From assembly GCA_040756735.1 (NCBI GenBank), contig JBFLYC010000015.1, forward strand, positions 6,292-70,291: 64,000 nucleotides of DNA, read 5' to 3'. The notes under the pieces are model-generated. The model was not told the origin of the DNA. It was given only the letters and a program-made list of their open reading frames with translations, and made no database searches. Of this stretch, positions 52,554-60,264 are shown piece by piece (position 1 is the stretch's first letter; the number at the start of each line of letters is the position of its first letter). Origin of the DNA: JBFLYC01 sp040756735 (lineage in GTDB: Bacteria > Bacillota > DSM-16504 > Desulfitibacterales > Desulfitibacteraceae). The translations under genes and the position numbers were made by a program.

Positions 52554-53543
52554 ATGACAACTATGTTAAGAGGCAAGCATTTCATCACCACCCAGGAATG
52601 GACTGTTCCTGAGTTGGAGCGTATTTTTGAAGTGGCGGCGGATCTCAAAAGAAAATTCGCCATGGGAGAACCCCACAGGCTGCTTCAGGACAAAACGCTG
52701 TTTATGATCTTCTTTGACAACAGCACTAGGACCAGAAACTCTTTCGAAGCAGGTATGACACAGCTTGGCGGTCATGCCCATGACTTAACTCCTGATAAGC
52801 TGCAGATTTCCCATGGGGAAAATGCCAAGGACACTGCCAATGTTTTAAGCAGATTTGGTCATGCCATTGCTGTACGTCACTGCAGCTACAAGGAAGGCAA
52901 CAAGTATTTAAGAGAAGTTGCTGAGCATAGCAAGGTGCCTGTTATCAATATGCAGTGCGATATTTATCACCCCTGCCAAATTTTAGCTGACTACCTTACT
53001 ATCAGGGAAAGGTTCGGCCAAAATACCCGGGGGTTAAAGATAGGTGTTAGCTGGACTTCAGCGCCCAACTATGTAAGGCCCTTATCAGTTCCCCAGAGTC
53101 TGATCCTAATGATGCCCAGGTTTGGTCTGGATGTAACATTAGCCCATCCGCCAGAGTTTGAATTAATGCCCGAAATTGTTGAGCAGGCCAAGAAAAATGC
53201 TGAAGAAGCCGGAGTTAAATTTGAGATAACACATGAAATGGAAGGCGCTTTTGAAGATGCTGATATAGTTATTCCAAAGAGCTGGGGACCACTGGTATAT
53301 ACCCAGGATAAAAAGGAAGGCATTGACCTGATAGCAAAATATCCAAGCTGGTGCTGCGACAGCAAGATGATGTCCTTGACCAAGAAGCATGGCATCTACA
53401 TGCATCCGCTGCCGGCAGACAGGGGCCGCGAAGTAACTGATGAAGTTATTGATGGACCGCAGTCTGTGGTGTATGATGAGGCAGAAAACCGCCTGCATGT
53501 GCAAAAAGCATTGATGGCATTGATTATGGGTGGAAGGCCGTAA
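52554..53543 (+). CDS. ygeW: YgeW-like carbamoyltransferase
   Basis: 329 residues from the ATG at 52554 (ACAAGGAGGAA upstream; frames reaching further back cross the N gap). Carbamoyl-phosphate loop FFDNSTRTRNSF, then MQCDIYHPCQILADY, PLSVPQ, DVTLAHP and MHPLPADRG. It matches YgeW, a knotted ATC/OTC-family enzyme, but is shorter than E. coli YgeW (396). It is proposed to release carbamoyl phosphate from a ureido compound for the carbamate kinase encoded at 55.4 kb. It is flanked on both sides by the same repeat families. Confidence 0.85.
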   Translation: MTTMLRGKHFITTQEWTVPELERIFEVAADLKRKFAMGEPHRLLQDKTLFMIFFDNSTRTRNSFEAGMTQLGGHAHDLTPDKLQISHGENAKDTANVLSRFGHAIAVRHCSYKEGNKYLREVAEHSKVPVINMQCDIYHPCQILADYLTIRERFGQNTRGLKIGVSWTSAPNYVRPLSVPQSLILMMPRFGLDVTLAHPPEFELMPEIVEQAKKNAEEAGVKFEITHEMEGAFEDADIVIPKSWGPLVYTQDKKEGIDLIAKYPSWCCDSKMMSLTKKHGIYMHPLPADRGREVTDEVIDGPQSVVYDEAENRLHVQKALMALIMGGRP

Positions 53544-53548
53544 CAGGC

Positions 53549-53610
53549 GGTGTCAAAGGGACGGTTCTCTGTCACCTCAGGGGGTGTCAAAGGGACGGTT
53601 CTCTGTCACA
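53549..53610 (+). repeat. Two copies of a GTGTCAAAGGGACGG repeat
   Basis: The word GTGTCAAAGGGACGGTTCTC followed by TGTCAC occurs near 53551 and 53585. GGGACGGTTC is shared with the element inside ecfT. Dispersed repeats of this kind are familiar in Peptococcaceae-like genomes. Confidence 0.8.
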
Positions 53611-53635
53611 TTCTCTGTCGAATTACTAGCAGATG

Positions 53636-53780
53636 AAGGTCAGGGGACACACCAAACAAGGTCAGGGGACACACCTCTTTCAGAGGAATGTCCCCAACGT
53701 ATGAATGTCCCCAACGTATGAATGTTCCCAACGTATGAACGCCTAGTTTGGAGGAATATCCCCAACGTATGCGTAAACTC
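53636..53780 (+). repeat. Degenerate copies of the GGTCAGGGGACACACC repeat
   Basis: Two GGTCAGGGGACACACC starts (near 53638 and 53660) and four ATGTCCCCAACGTATG-type ends, some mutated (ATGTTCCC, ATATCCCC). They are scrambled relatives of the ordered array at 52.2 kb. With the hairpin and promoter that follow, they account for the 532-base gap after ygeW. Confidence 0.8.
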
Positions 53781-53794
53781 TTGGTTTGTTAGAA

Positions 53795-53827
53795 GTTGAT
53801 AGGGGAACAACGAGTTCCCCTATCAAC
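53795..53827 (+). terminator. Perfect 14-bp hairpin, possible terminator
   Basis: GTTGATAGGGGAAC and GTTCCCCTATCAAC around loop AACGA. No T run follows on the plus strand, so it may instead be a processing or pausing hairpin. Confidence 0.5.
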
Positions 53828-53976
53828 CATTTAACGCAATCATCTTTTTATATTCATTATATTATGTATAGCAGAATGAATATTATATTCAGCAGCAAAC
53901 GAAAAGAAATTGATTTTAATAAAAGTTAACTTACAACTAATTAATTAAATTTGAATAAATTTTTTGGCTAATAAGC

Positions 53977-54003
53977 AGGAAAATGATTTATTATATTGAA
54001 ATA
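53977..54003 (+). promoter_or_regulatory. Possible sigma-H-type promoter of the PLP-enzyme operon
   Basis: GCAGGAAAA, 14 bases, GAAATA. The -10 deviates from GAAT by one A. It lies 73 bases before the GTG start at 54076. A near-palindrome, TATAGTTTAACTATA, follows at 54044-54058. Confidence 0.45.
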
Positions 54004-54075
54004 ATATAGCGATAGGTTAAATATAATTAAACATAAGATTAGGTATAGTTTAACTATAAGGTAGGTGAACCGGCA

Positions 54076-55320
54076 GTGAGGAACGTGAAGCACCTGCAGT
54101 GCATTAAATGTAAGCAAACCTACCCGGCTCAACCAGGTATCTATACCTGTAGAGAGTGCGGGGCTGCAGGCATTTTAGATGTTGTTTATGATTATGATTA
54201 TATTGCTGGCAGGGTCAACAAGAAGGTCTTGGCTGAGAGCAAGGAAAACAGCATGTGGCGGTATATTGATTTCTTGCCTGTTGAACCTGGAGGAGTTAAA
54301 CCTCCTTTAAGGGTAGGCTGGAGTCCCCTGTATAAAGCTGAAAGGCTTGGGGAAAAGTTTGGAGTTCCTGATCTTTGGCTCAAGGATGACGGGATTAACC
54401 CTACAGGAAGCTTAAAAGATAGGCCTTCAGCCATTGCTGTTACTAAGGCCATGGAGGAAGGAGCAGATACGGTAGCCTGCTCATCCACGGGCAATGCCGC
54501 TTCTTCACTGGCCGGCAGTGCAGCTTCTGCCGGACTGAAGAGCGTAATCTTTGTCCCAGGGAGGGCTCCTCAAGGAAAGGTTGCCCAGTTAAAGATTTTT
54601 GGCGCCCTTGTCATCAGCGTTCAGGGCAGTTATCAGGAAGCTTTTGAATTATCAGCCCATGCCATAGCAAAGTATGGCTGGTACAATAGGAATGCTGCCA
54701 TTAACCCGTACCTTGTAGAAGGCAAAAAAACAGTTGCCCTTGAGATTGCAGAGCAGTTAGGCTGGCAGGCGCCTGACTGGGTAGTGGTATCTGTGGGAGA
54801 CGGATGCACCCTGGCAGGGGTATGGAAGGGCTTTAAAGACCTTTATGAAACCGGTTTTATAAATAAACTTCCAAGAATTCTTTCTGTACAGTCTGAAGGA
54901 TGTTATCCAATTAACAGGGCTTTTCAGAACAATAGTCAGTGGGAGCCCATGGAAGAAAACACACTGGCCGACAGTATTGCCGTAGGCGTACCCAGAAATC
55001 CCGACAAATGCCTGCTTGGAATTAGAGACTCTAAGGGGGCAGCGGTAAATGTTGCAGATGAAGAAATACTAGAGGCCATGAGAAATATAGGCAACTTTGC
55101 CGGAGTGTTTGGCGAACCCGCAGGCGTTACAGCCTTTGCAGGGCTTAAAAAAGCCGTAAAGGAAGGAATTGTAGACAGTAAAGAAACTGTTGTAAGCATT
55201 GTGACCGGGAATGGATTGAAAGACACGGCGAATGGAATTAAAGCAGCAGGGGAACCGATTAAAGTTCCACCAAGTTTGCAAGAGTTGGAAAAAGTATTGA
55301 CATCGCTAGGACAGATTTAA
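54076..55320 (+). CDS. Threonine synthase-like PLP enzyme with N-terminal zinc ribbon
   Basis: 414 residues. N-terminal CIKCKQTYP...CRECGA zinc ribbon (near residues 8-32), then a fold-type II PLP domain: the lysine in NPTGSLKDRP binds PLP, STGNAASSLAGSAA holds the phosphate-side asparagine, and VSVGDGCTLAGVWKG follows. GTG start. Threonine synthase is the nearest known family, but the setting among purine genes (carbamate kinase next, no hom or thrB) argues for another beta-elimination such as on diaminopropionate. Function is therefore open. Confidence 0.75.
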   Translation: MRNVKHLQCIKCKQTYPAQPGIYTCRECGAAGILDVVYDYDYIAGRVNKKVLAESKENSMWRYIDFLPVEPGGVKPPLRVGWSPLYKAERLGEKFGVPDLWLKDDGINPTGSLKDRPSAIAVTKAMEEGADTVACSSTGNAASSLAGSAASAGLKSVIFVPGRAPQGKVAQLKIFGALVISVQGSYQEAFELSAHAIAKYGWYNRNAAINPYLVEGKKTVALEIAEQLGWQAPDWVVVSVGDGCTLAGVWKGFKDLYETGFINKLPRILSVQSEGCYPINRAFQNNSQWEPMEENTLADSIAVGVPRNPDKCLLGIRDSKGAAVNVADEEILEAMRNIGNFAGVFGEPAGVTAFAGLKKAVKEGIVDSKETVVSIVTGNGLKDTANGIKAAGEPIKVPPSLQELEKVLTSLGQI

Positions 55321-55352
55321 ATTGACATCAAGATAATGGAGGAGGAATCGTT

Positions 55353-56291
55353 GTGGGCAAAACTATAGTTGTAGCTCTGGGCGGCAACGCAATTTTACAG
55401 CCCAAGCAAAAAGGAACCTATGAAGAACAATTGGCAAATGTGCAAATAACCTGTTCTCATATAGCCCAGTTGATTAAAGAGGGTTACAGGGTTATTATTA
55501 CTCACGGAAATGGTCCGCAGGTAGGCAATATTTTGGTGCAAAATACTGAAGCAAGGCATAAAGTGCCACCCATGCCCCTTTTTGTCTGCGGCGCTGAAAG
55601 CCAGGGAATGCTCGGGTATATGATTACACAAAGTCTTGCCAACATTTTGGTCAGGGAGGGATTGGACAAGAAAATATGCACTGTGGTAACTCAAGTCCTG
55701 GTAGATAAAAACGACCCTGCTTTCGCTAACCCCACCAAACCCGTGGGAGCTTTTGTCTCGAAAGAGGAAGCAGCAGAAATCATGGCTCAGACAGGGGAAA
55801 CCTGGATTGAGGACAGCGGTAGAGGCTGGAGAAAGGTTGTTTATTCTCCAAAACCGATGAAAATAGTTGAGCTTCCAATTATCAAAGCCCTGGTTAAAGA
55901 AGGTTATGTAGTTGTTGCATCAGGAGGCGGCGGTATCCCAGTTGTAGAGGAAGAAGGTTTGCTTAGAGGAGTTGAAGCTGTAATTGATAAGGACCGTGCC
56001 GGCAGCTTGCTGGCGCAGCAGTTGGGAGCAGATTTTCTTATGATTCTCACCGATGTCCCCCAGGTGGCGATCAACTTTGGGAAACCAGACCAGCTAAATC
56101 TTGATACTCTAACCACCGATGAAGCAAGAGTTTATCTGGAACAAGGGCAATTTGGCAAGGGCAGCATGGGGCCAAAGGTTGAAGCTGCCGTTGAATTTGT
56201 TGAAAGGGGCGGCCAGGCAATCATCGCCTCCCTGGAACAGTTGAAAGAAGCCTTGGAAGGCAAATCTGGAACAAGATTTATTAAAGGTTAA
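55353..56291 (+). CDS. arcC: Carbamate kinase
   Basis: 312 residues, usual length. VALGGNAILQ at the N-terminus, THGNGPQVGN, ASGGGGIPV and DKDRAGSLLA match ArcC/YqeA. It makes ATP from carbamoyl phosphate, giving CO2 and ammonia. Here it would be the energy-yielding last step of purine breakdown, fed by the YgeW-like carbamoyltransferase. GTG start with GGAGGAAT; 32 bases after the PLP enzyme gene and 20 bases before the next one. Confidence 0.92.
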   Translation: MGKTIVVALGGNAILQPKQKGTYEEQLANVQITCSHIAQLIKEGYRVIITHGNGPQVGNILVQNTEARHKVPPMPLFVCGAESQGMLGYMITQSLANILVREGLDKKICTVVTQVLVDKNDPAFANPTKPVGAFVSKEEAAEIMAQTGETWIEDSGRGWRKVVYSPKPMKIVELPIIKALVKEGYVVVASGGGGIPVVEEEGLLRGVEAVIDKDRAGSLLAQQLGADFLMILTDVPQVAINFGKPDQLNLDTLTTDEARVYLEQGQFGKGSMGPKVEAAVEFVERGGQAIIASLEQLKEALEGKSGTRFIKG

Positions 56292-56311
56292 TATTAGGAG
56301 GTTTCACACTC

Positions 56312-57676
56312 ATGGAAAAACATAAAATACCCTTTGGACCGACTTATGAAGAAATGCTTCATCCTGAAAAAATTGATAAAGATGTAAGGCAAAAAGCATT
56401 AAAAGCTAAAGAAGAAAATGAATTAGATCCCATCAATTTATTTAATATTACCTGGAAAAATGAAAACAATGAAGTAAACAAAGTAGTGCTGCCCAAGGAA
56501 CTCACAGGTGTGGATGCCAACATTGTAGTTATGTTGGGAACTTATTTTCCCTCCGGTTCTCATAAGGTGGGCCCAGCTTATTCCACATTAATGGAAGGCT
56601 GTGTTGACGGGGATATTATTCCAGGAGAACACACTATTTTAGGTCCTTCTACCGGTAATTTCGGCATTGGCGTTTCCTATATCTGCAACTTGATGGGCTA
56701 TGACGCCATTGTGATCATGCCTGACAATATGAGCAAGGAAAGGTACGAAAGGATTCAAAAGTACGGCGCCAAATTGGATTTAACTCCTGGCACAGAATCC
56801 GACGTTATTTTAACCCTGCAAAGAACCTATGAATTAAAGAAAAATCCTCAAAACAGACCCCTGGCCCAGTTTGAACTGCTGCCCAATTACCGTTTCCACA
56901 GGTATGTTACCGGCAATTCTGCCATTGAAGCAGTCAAGGGCATCGGCAACGGCCGTATTGCCTGCTTTACTTCAGCCCCAGGCTCTGCAGGCACTATCGC
57001 CGCAGGGGACCAGATTAAGGTCGCTTTTCCTGAGTGCAAAGTGGCTGCTTTAGAGCCTTATGAGTGCTCTACCTTGGCTACCGGCGGTCTGGGACAGCAC
57101 AGAATAGAGGGTATTGGGGACAAGATGTGTACACTCATCCATAACGTGCTGACCACAGATTTTGTTACTTTAATTTATGATGATGAATGTGTCAAGGGCT
57201 TGAAGATTATTCAGGAAGGAACTGAAGTTCTGGTTAAAAACGGCGTCCCGGAAGAAGCTGCCAAACAGTTGATCAATAAGTTTGGTGTATCTTCCATTTG
57301 TAATATTCTTGGAGCCATCAAAATGGCCAAGTACCTGCGTTTAGGTCCTGATGACAATGTGTTAACCATTGCCACAGATGGTTTTGACCGCTATCCTTCA
57401 GTTATTGAAGATTTGGAAGCAAGATACCTGGAAATCGAAGATTTTGTTATTGAGAGATGGTTTAGAGATATTTTCCTCAAGGCCAATGAAGAGCATGTTT
57501 ATGACTTCCGTAAACCCGAAGCCAAACAAAGACTCTTTGCCCAGAAGGAAAAAGACTGGCTGCCCTTTGGCTACAGCAAAGAGTATATGGATTCAATGAA
57601 AAGCATGGATTTCTGGGAAGAAGAATTTGCAAAAATCAACAAGTATGATAAACTGATTAAGGAATTAAGGAGCTAG
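56312..57676 (+). CDS. Cysteine synthase-like fold-type II PLP enzyme
   Basis: 454 residues. PLP lysine in FPSGSHKVGPAYST, phosphate and substrate loop GPSTGNFGIGVSY, IMPDNMSKERYERI, and glycine loop SAPGSAGTIAAGD. It resembles the beta-subunit-like PLP proteins seen with carbamate kinase in clostridial selenium/purine clusters; a specific reaction is not established. It could cleave an amino-acid end product such as 2,3-diaminopropionate or serine-like compounds to pyruvate and ammonia. Ribosome binding site TAGGAGG. Confidence 0.78.
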   Translation: MEKHKIPFGPTYEEMLHPEKIDKDVRQKALKAKEENELDPINLFNITWKNENNEVNKVVLPKELTGVDANIVVMLGTYFPSGSHKVGPAYSTLMEGCVDGDIIPGEHTILGPSTGNFGIGVSYICNLMGYDAIVIMPDNMSKERYERIQKYGAKLDLTPGTESDVILTLQRTYELKKNPQNRPLAQFELLPNYRFHRYVTGNSAIEAVKGIGNGRIACFTSAPGSAGTIAAGDQIKVAFPECKVAALEPYECSTLATGGLGQHRIEGIGDKMCTLIHNVLTTDFVTLIYDDECVKGLKIIQEGTEVLVKNGVPEEAAKQLINKFGVSSICNILGAIKMAKYLRLGPDDNVLTIATDGFDRYPSVIEDLEARYLEIEDFVIERWFRDIFLKANEEHVYDFRKPEAKQRLFAQKEKDWLPFGYSKEYMDSMKSMDFWEEEFAKINKYDKLIKELRS

Positions 57677-57686
57677 GGGGATCCTG

Positions 57687-58442
57687 GTGATGAATGCTTT
57701 TTGTCAGCTTGCAGCTATTCTAAATAAAGGCGATAAAGCAGTCCTTTTAACTTTAATCAAGGAACAAGGCCTTACCAGGGGTTTAGCCGGTAGGAAAGTT
57801 ATATATGATTTTTATGGAAATATTATGTCTAGTGAGCTTCCGGATAACTTAACCGGCCTGGTTGCCCCATGTGTTAGTGACTTTATCAAAGGTAAGGCTC
57901 AGGCTGTCACTGAAGTTTTGCAGGCTGATGAAGGGTCATATGAAGTATATATGGAGAAATACATTCCAGCGCCGAAAGCTTTGATTTTCGGCGCCGGCCA
58001 TGTTTCTCAACCTACTTCTCACCTTTTGAAAACCATTGGATTTAATGTAACGGTCATTGATGACAGGATTTCCTTTGCCAACAGGGAACGTTTTCCTGAT
58101 GCAGATGAAATTATTGTAGATAGTTTTGAAAAGGTGGCACAGGATATTGAAGTTGATGCAAATACCTGGGTTATCCTGCTTACCAGGGGGCACCACCATG
58201 ATTTTGTCTGCCTGGAAAAGCTCATAGACAAGCCTGCAGCTTATTTTGGCATGATAGGCAGCAGGCGCAGGGCTGCAACAATCAGGGAGCAGCTTTTAGA
58301 GGCTGGTAAACCCAGGGAAAAAGTAGACAAGCTTTACTGCCCCATAGGGTTAAATATTGGCGCAGAGACTCCCGAGGAACTTGCTGTCTCCATTGTTTCG
58401 CAGATAATTGCTGTAAAATACAATAAGGAAGCAGGAGTGTGA
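57687..58442 (+). CDS. XdhC family Mo-hydroxylase maturation factor, Rossmann part
   Basis: 251 residues. The C-terminal half is the XdhC Rossmann domain (ALIFGAGHVSQPTSHLL, VIDDR, LTRGHHHDFVCL, GMIGSRRR, LYCPIGLNIGAETPEELAVS). The N-terminal half has no clear CoxI domain; that domain follows as a separate gene. XdhC sulfurates or selenates the Mo cofactor before insertion. GTG or the adjacent ATG may start it (AGGGGG upstream). Confidence 0.85.
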   Translation: MMNAFCQLAAILNKGDKAVLLTLIKEQGLTRGLAGRKVIYDFYGNIMSSELPDNLTGLVAPCVSDFIKGKAQAVTEVLQADEGSYEVYMEKYIPAPKALIFGAGHVSQPTSHLLKTIGFNVTVIDDRISFANRERFPDADEIIVDSFEKVAQDIEVDANTWVILLTRGHHHDFVCLEKLIDKPAAYFGMIGSRRRAATIREQLLEAGKPREKVDKLYCPIGLNIGAETPEELAVSIVSQIIAVKYNKEAGV

Positions 58443-58449
58443 TGCAAAC

Positions 58450-58767
58450 ATGTCCTGGGAAATAGTCCAAACAATAGCGTATGATCAGGAGATTGGGCCA
58501 ATACCTAAAGCCCTGGTCACCATTATCAAAAGAGCCGGTTCCGCCCCGAGAAATGTCGGCAGCAAGATGCTGGTACTGGCGGACGGAAGGCTTATTGGGA
58601 CCATTGGAGGCGGCTGCGTTGAGGCTGAGGTCAGGCAAAAAGCCCTGGAAGTAATAAGCACGGGTGAACCGGCAACTTACAGTGTAGAACTTACAGCAGA
58701 TCAGGCTGAAGAAGAAGGTATGGTCTGCGGTGGTAAAGTGGAATTGTTTATAGAAAAAATTAACTAA
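58450..58767 (+). CDS. XdhC/CoxI N-terminal domain protein (separate small gene)
   Basis: 105 residues with the XdhC_CoxI signature: IIKRAGSAPRNVGSKMLV, GRLIGTIGGGCVEAEVRQKA and, near the end, EEEGMVCGGKVELFIE, which carries the conserved cysteine. Normally this domain is the N-terminus of XdhC; here it is its own gene, 8 bases after the Rossmann gene and in reversed order. The pair probably acts as one complex. Confidence 0.83.
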   Translation: MSWEIVQTIAYDQEIGPIPKALVTIIKRAGSAPRNVGSKMLVLADGRLIGTIGGGCVEAEVRQKALEVISTGEPATYSVELTADQAEEEGMVCGGKVELFIEKIN

Positions 58768-58841
58768 TGTAAGTGAAAATAACTGATATAAGTGGGTTGC
58801 TTGAGCAAAAAGCTTGGCAGCTCTTTTTATTTATTTCCAGC

Positions 58842-58868
58842 AGGAGTTATTATGTCACTTACCGAAAT
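58842..58868 (+). promoter_or_regulatory. Possible sigma-H-type promoter of the GH18-like gene
   Basis: CAGGAGTT, 15 bases, GAAAT. Two deviations from the consensus, but position (65 bases before the start) and spacing fit the other sites. Confidence 0.35.
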
Positions 58869-58932
58869 TAACAGGGTAATGGATTTACATAACATTTAAG
58901 GATTTAGTTAAGCTTTAGGAGGTACATAATTC

Positions 58933-60204
58933 ATGAGAAAAGTATTACTGTTTTTGGGGGTACTGCTTATTGCAGCCTGTATTATCGTCTTTCCTGTTTC
59001 TGCACAGGGCGCAGAGTTAAAAATTCCAGTTGACCTGGACGGATTACCTGTTGCTTTTGATGATGTTCAGCCGGCTCTCCTGGACAGCCGCGTTCTAGTT
59101 CCCTTCAGGTCTATTGCTGAGGCTTTGAATGTGCAGGTTCACTGGGACGGGGATAACCAGAAAATTTTTGCAGCAGGGGCTAAAACCCAGGTAGAGCTTC
59201 AAATTGGAAACTCATGGGCCTATCGTAACGGCAGTGAAATTATCCTGGATGTTCCTCCTGTGATCATCAACGGCAGGACTTTAATACCCCTGCGTTTTTT
59301 CAGTGAAGCCTTTGGCTGCACGGTGAACTGGCTGGGTTTTGAGCTGGGCGTTAAAATTGTTTCACCCCGCATGGAAATGGCGTCTATAGGTTTTTATGCT
59401 TTAGGCGACAGCAGGACAAGCAGTTGGACCAACCTCTTTGGGCGTCCATATCCAGAGGTTGGCGAGGATAATACAGATGCTGTCAGTGAACTGGCCCTGG
59501 GCTGGTACAGTATTGATGCGCAGGGCAGCTTGTTGACCAGGAGTCTTACAGGCTGGCAGAGACCGGCAGGTTGGGAAGAGGTCTTAAAAGCTGCCGGAGA
59601 GTACAACCTCAAGACTGAAATGGTAATCCATGTGACAAACAAGGACAGGCTGATTACATCTTTCCTTGGAGATGGAACAGCCGTTAAAAGGTTAATAGCT
59701 GGCATTATGGAAGAAGTAAAGGTGTATGACGGGGTAAACCTGAATTTTGAGGGCCTCGGGCTGTCGGAAAAGGGCGACGACCTTAGAGCTGTGCAGGATA
59801 TGTTTACTGGTTTTGTCAAACTGCTGGCAGCTGAATTGCAGCCGGCAGGCAAAAGCTTGACCCTGACTATCCATGCTCCTAACAGCGCCTATAAGGGGTA
59901 TGATTACAAGTCCCTGGGTGAATCTGCCGACCGCATTGTCATCATGGCCTATGACTACGGCCCAAAACCCGAACCGGTCAACATGGTTCTGCAGGCAGTG
60001 GAAATGGCCAGGGCAGCAGTGCCTGCTGAGAAGCTCATCCTTGGTATTTCAGCCCCCTACGAAAACTCGGAAAGTATACTAACCAAGGTTGGCATTGCCA
60101 AACGTTATGGTCTTGGCGGCATTGCCATCTGGAGGCTTGGCCTGGTTCCTGCAGATATGTGGGACGCTTTAAGGAGTACAATTACAGCAGTAAGTGCACA
60201 TTAA
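58933..60204 (+). CDS. Secreted protein: copper-amine-oxidase N-domain plus GH18-like domain
   Basis: 423 residues. Signal peptide in residues 1-27 (LLFLGVLLIAACIIVF). A copper amine oxidase N-terminal stalk domain lies at about 30-145 (VPFRSIAEALNVQVHWDGDN, LIPLRFFSEAFGC). A GH18-like barrel resembling spore cortex-lytic YaaH/SleL proteins follows (YDGVNLNFEGLG with the catalytic Glu, VIMAYDYGPKPEP). Probably a cell-wall or spore-wall glycosidase. Its place amid purine genes is odd. Ribosome binding site AGGAGG. Confidence 0.82.
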   Translation: MRKVLLFLGVLLIAACIIVFPVSAQGAELKIPVDLDGLPVAFDDVQPALLDSRVLVPFRSIAEALNVQVHWDGDNQKIFAAGAKTQVELQIGNSWAYRNGSEIILDVPPVIINGRTLIPLRFFSEAFGCTVNWLGFELGVKIVSPRMEMASIGFYALGDSRTSSWTNLFGRPYPEVGEDNTDAVSELALGWYSIDAQGSLLTRSLTGWQRPAGWEEVLKAAGEYNLKTEMVIHVTNKDRLITSFLGDGTAVKRLIAGIMEEVKVYDGVNLNFEGLGLSEKGDDLRAVQDMFTGFVKLLAAELQPAGKSLTLTIHAPNSAYKGYDYKSLGESADRIVIMAYDYGPKPEPVNMVLQAVEMARAAVPAEKLILGISAPYENSESILTKVGIAKRYGLGGIAIWRLGLVPADMWDALRSTITAVSAH

Positions 60205-60264
60205 GGAATAACACAATCATTTTCTCCTGAATTCTTTCATTATTTAGCTTAGAGGTGTATATAA

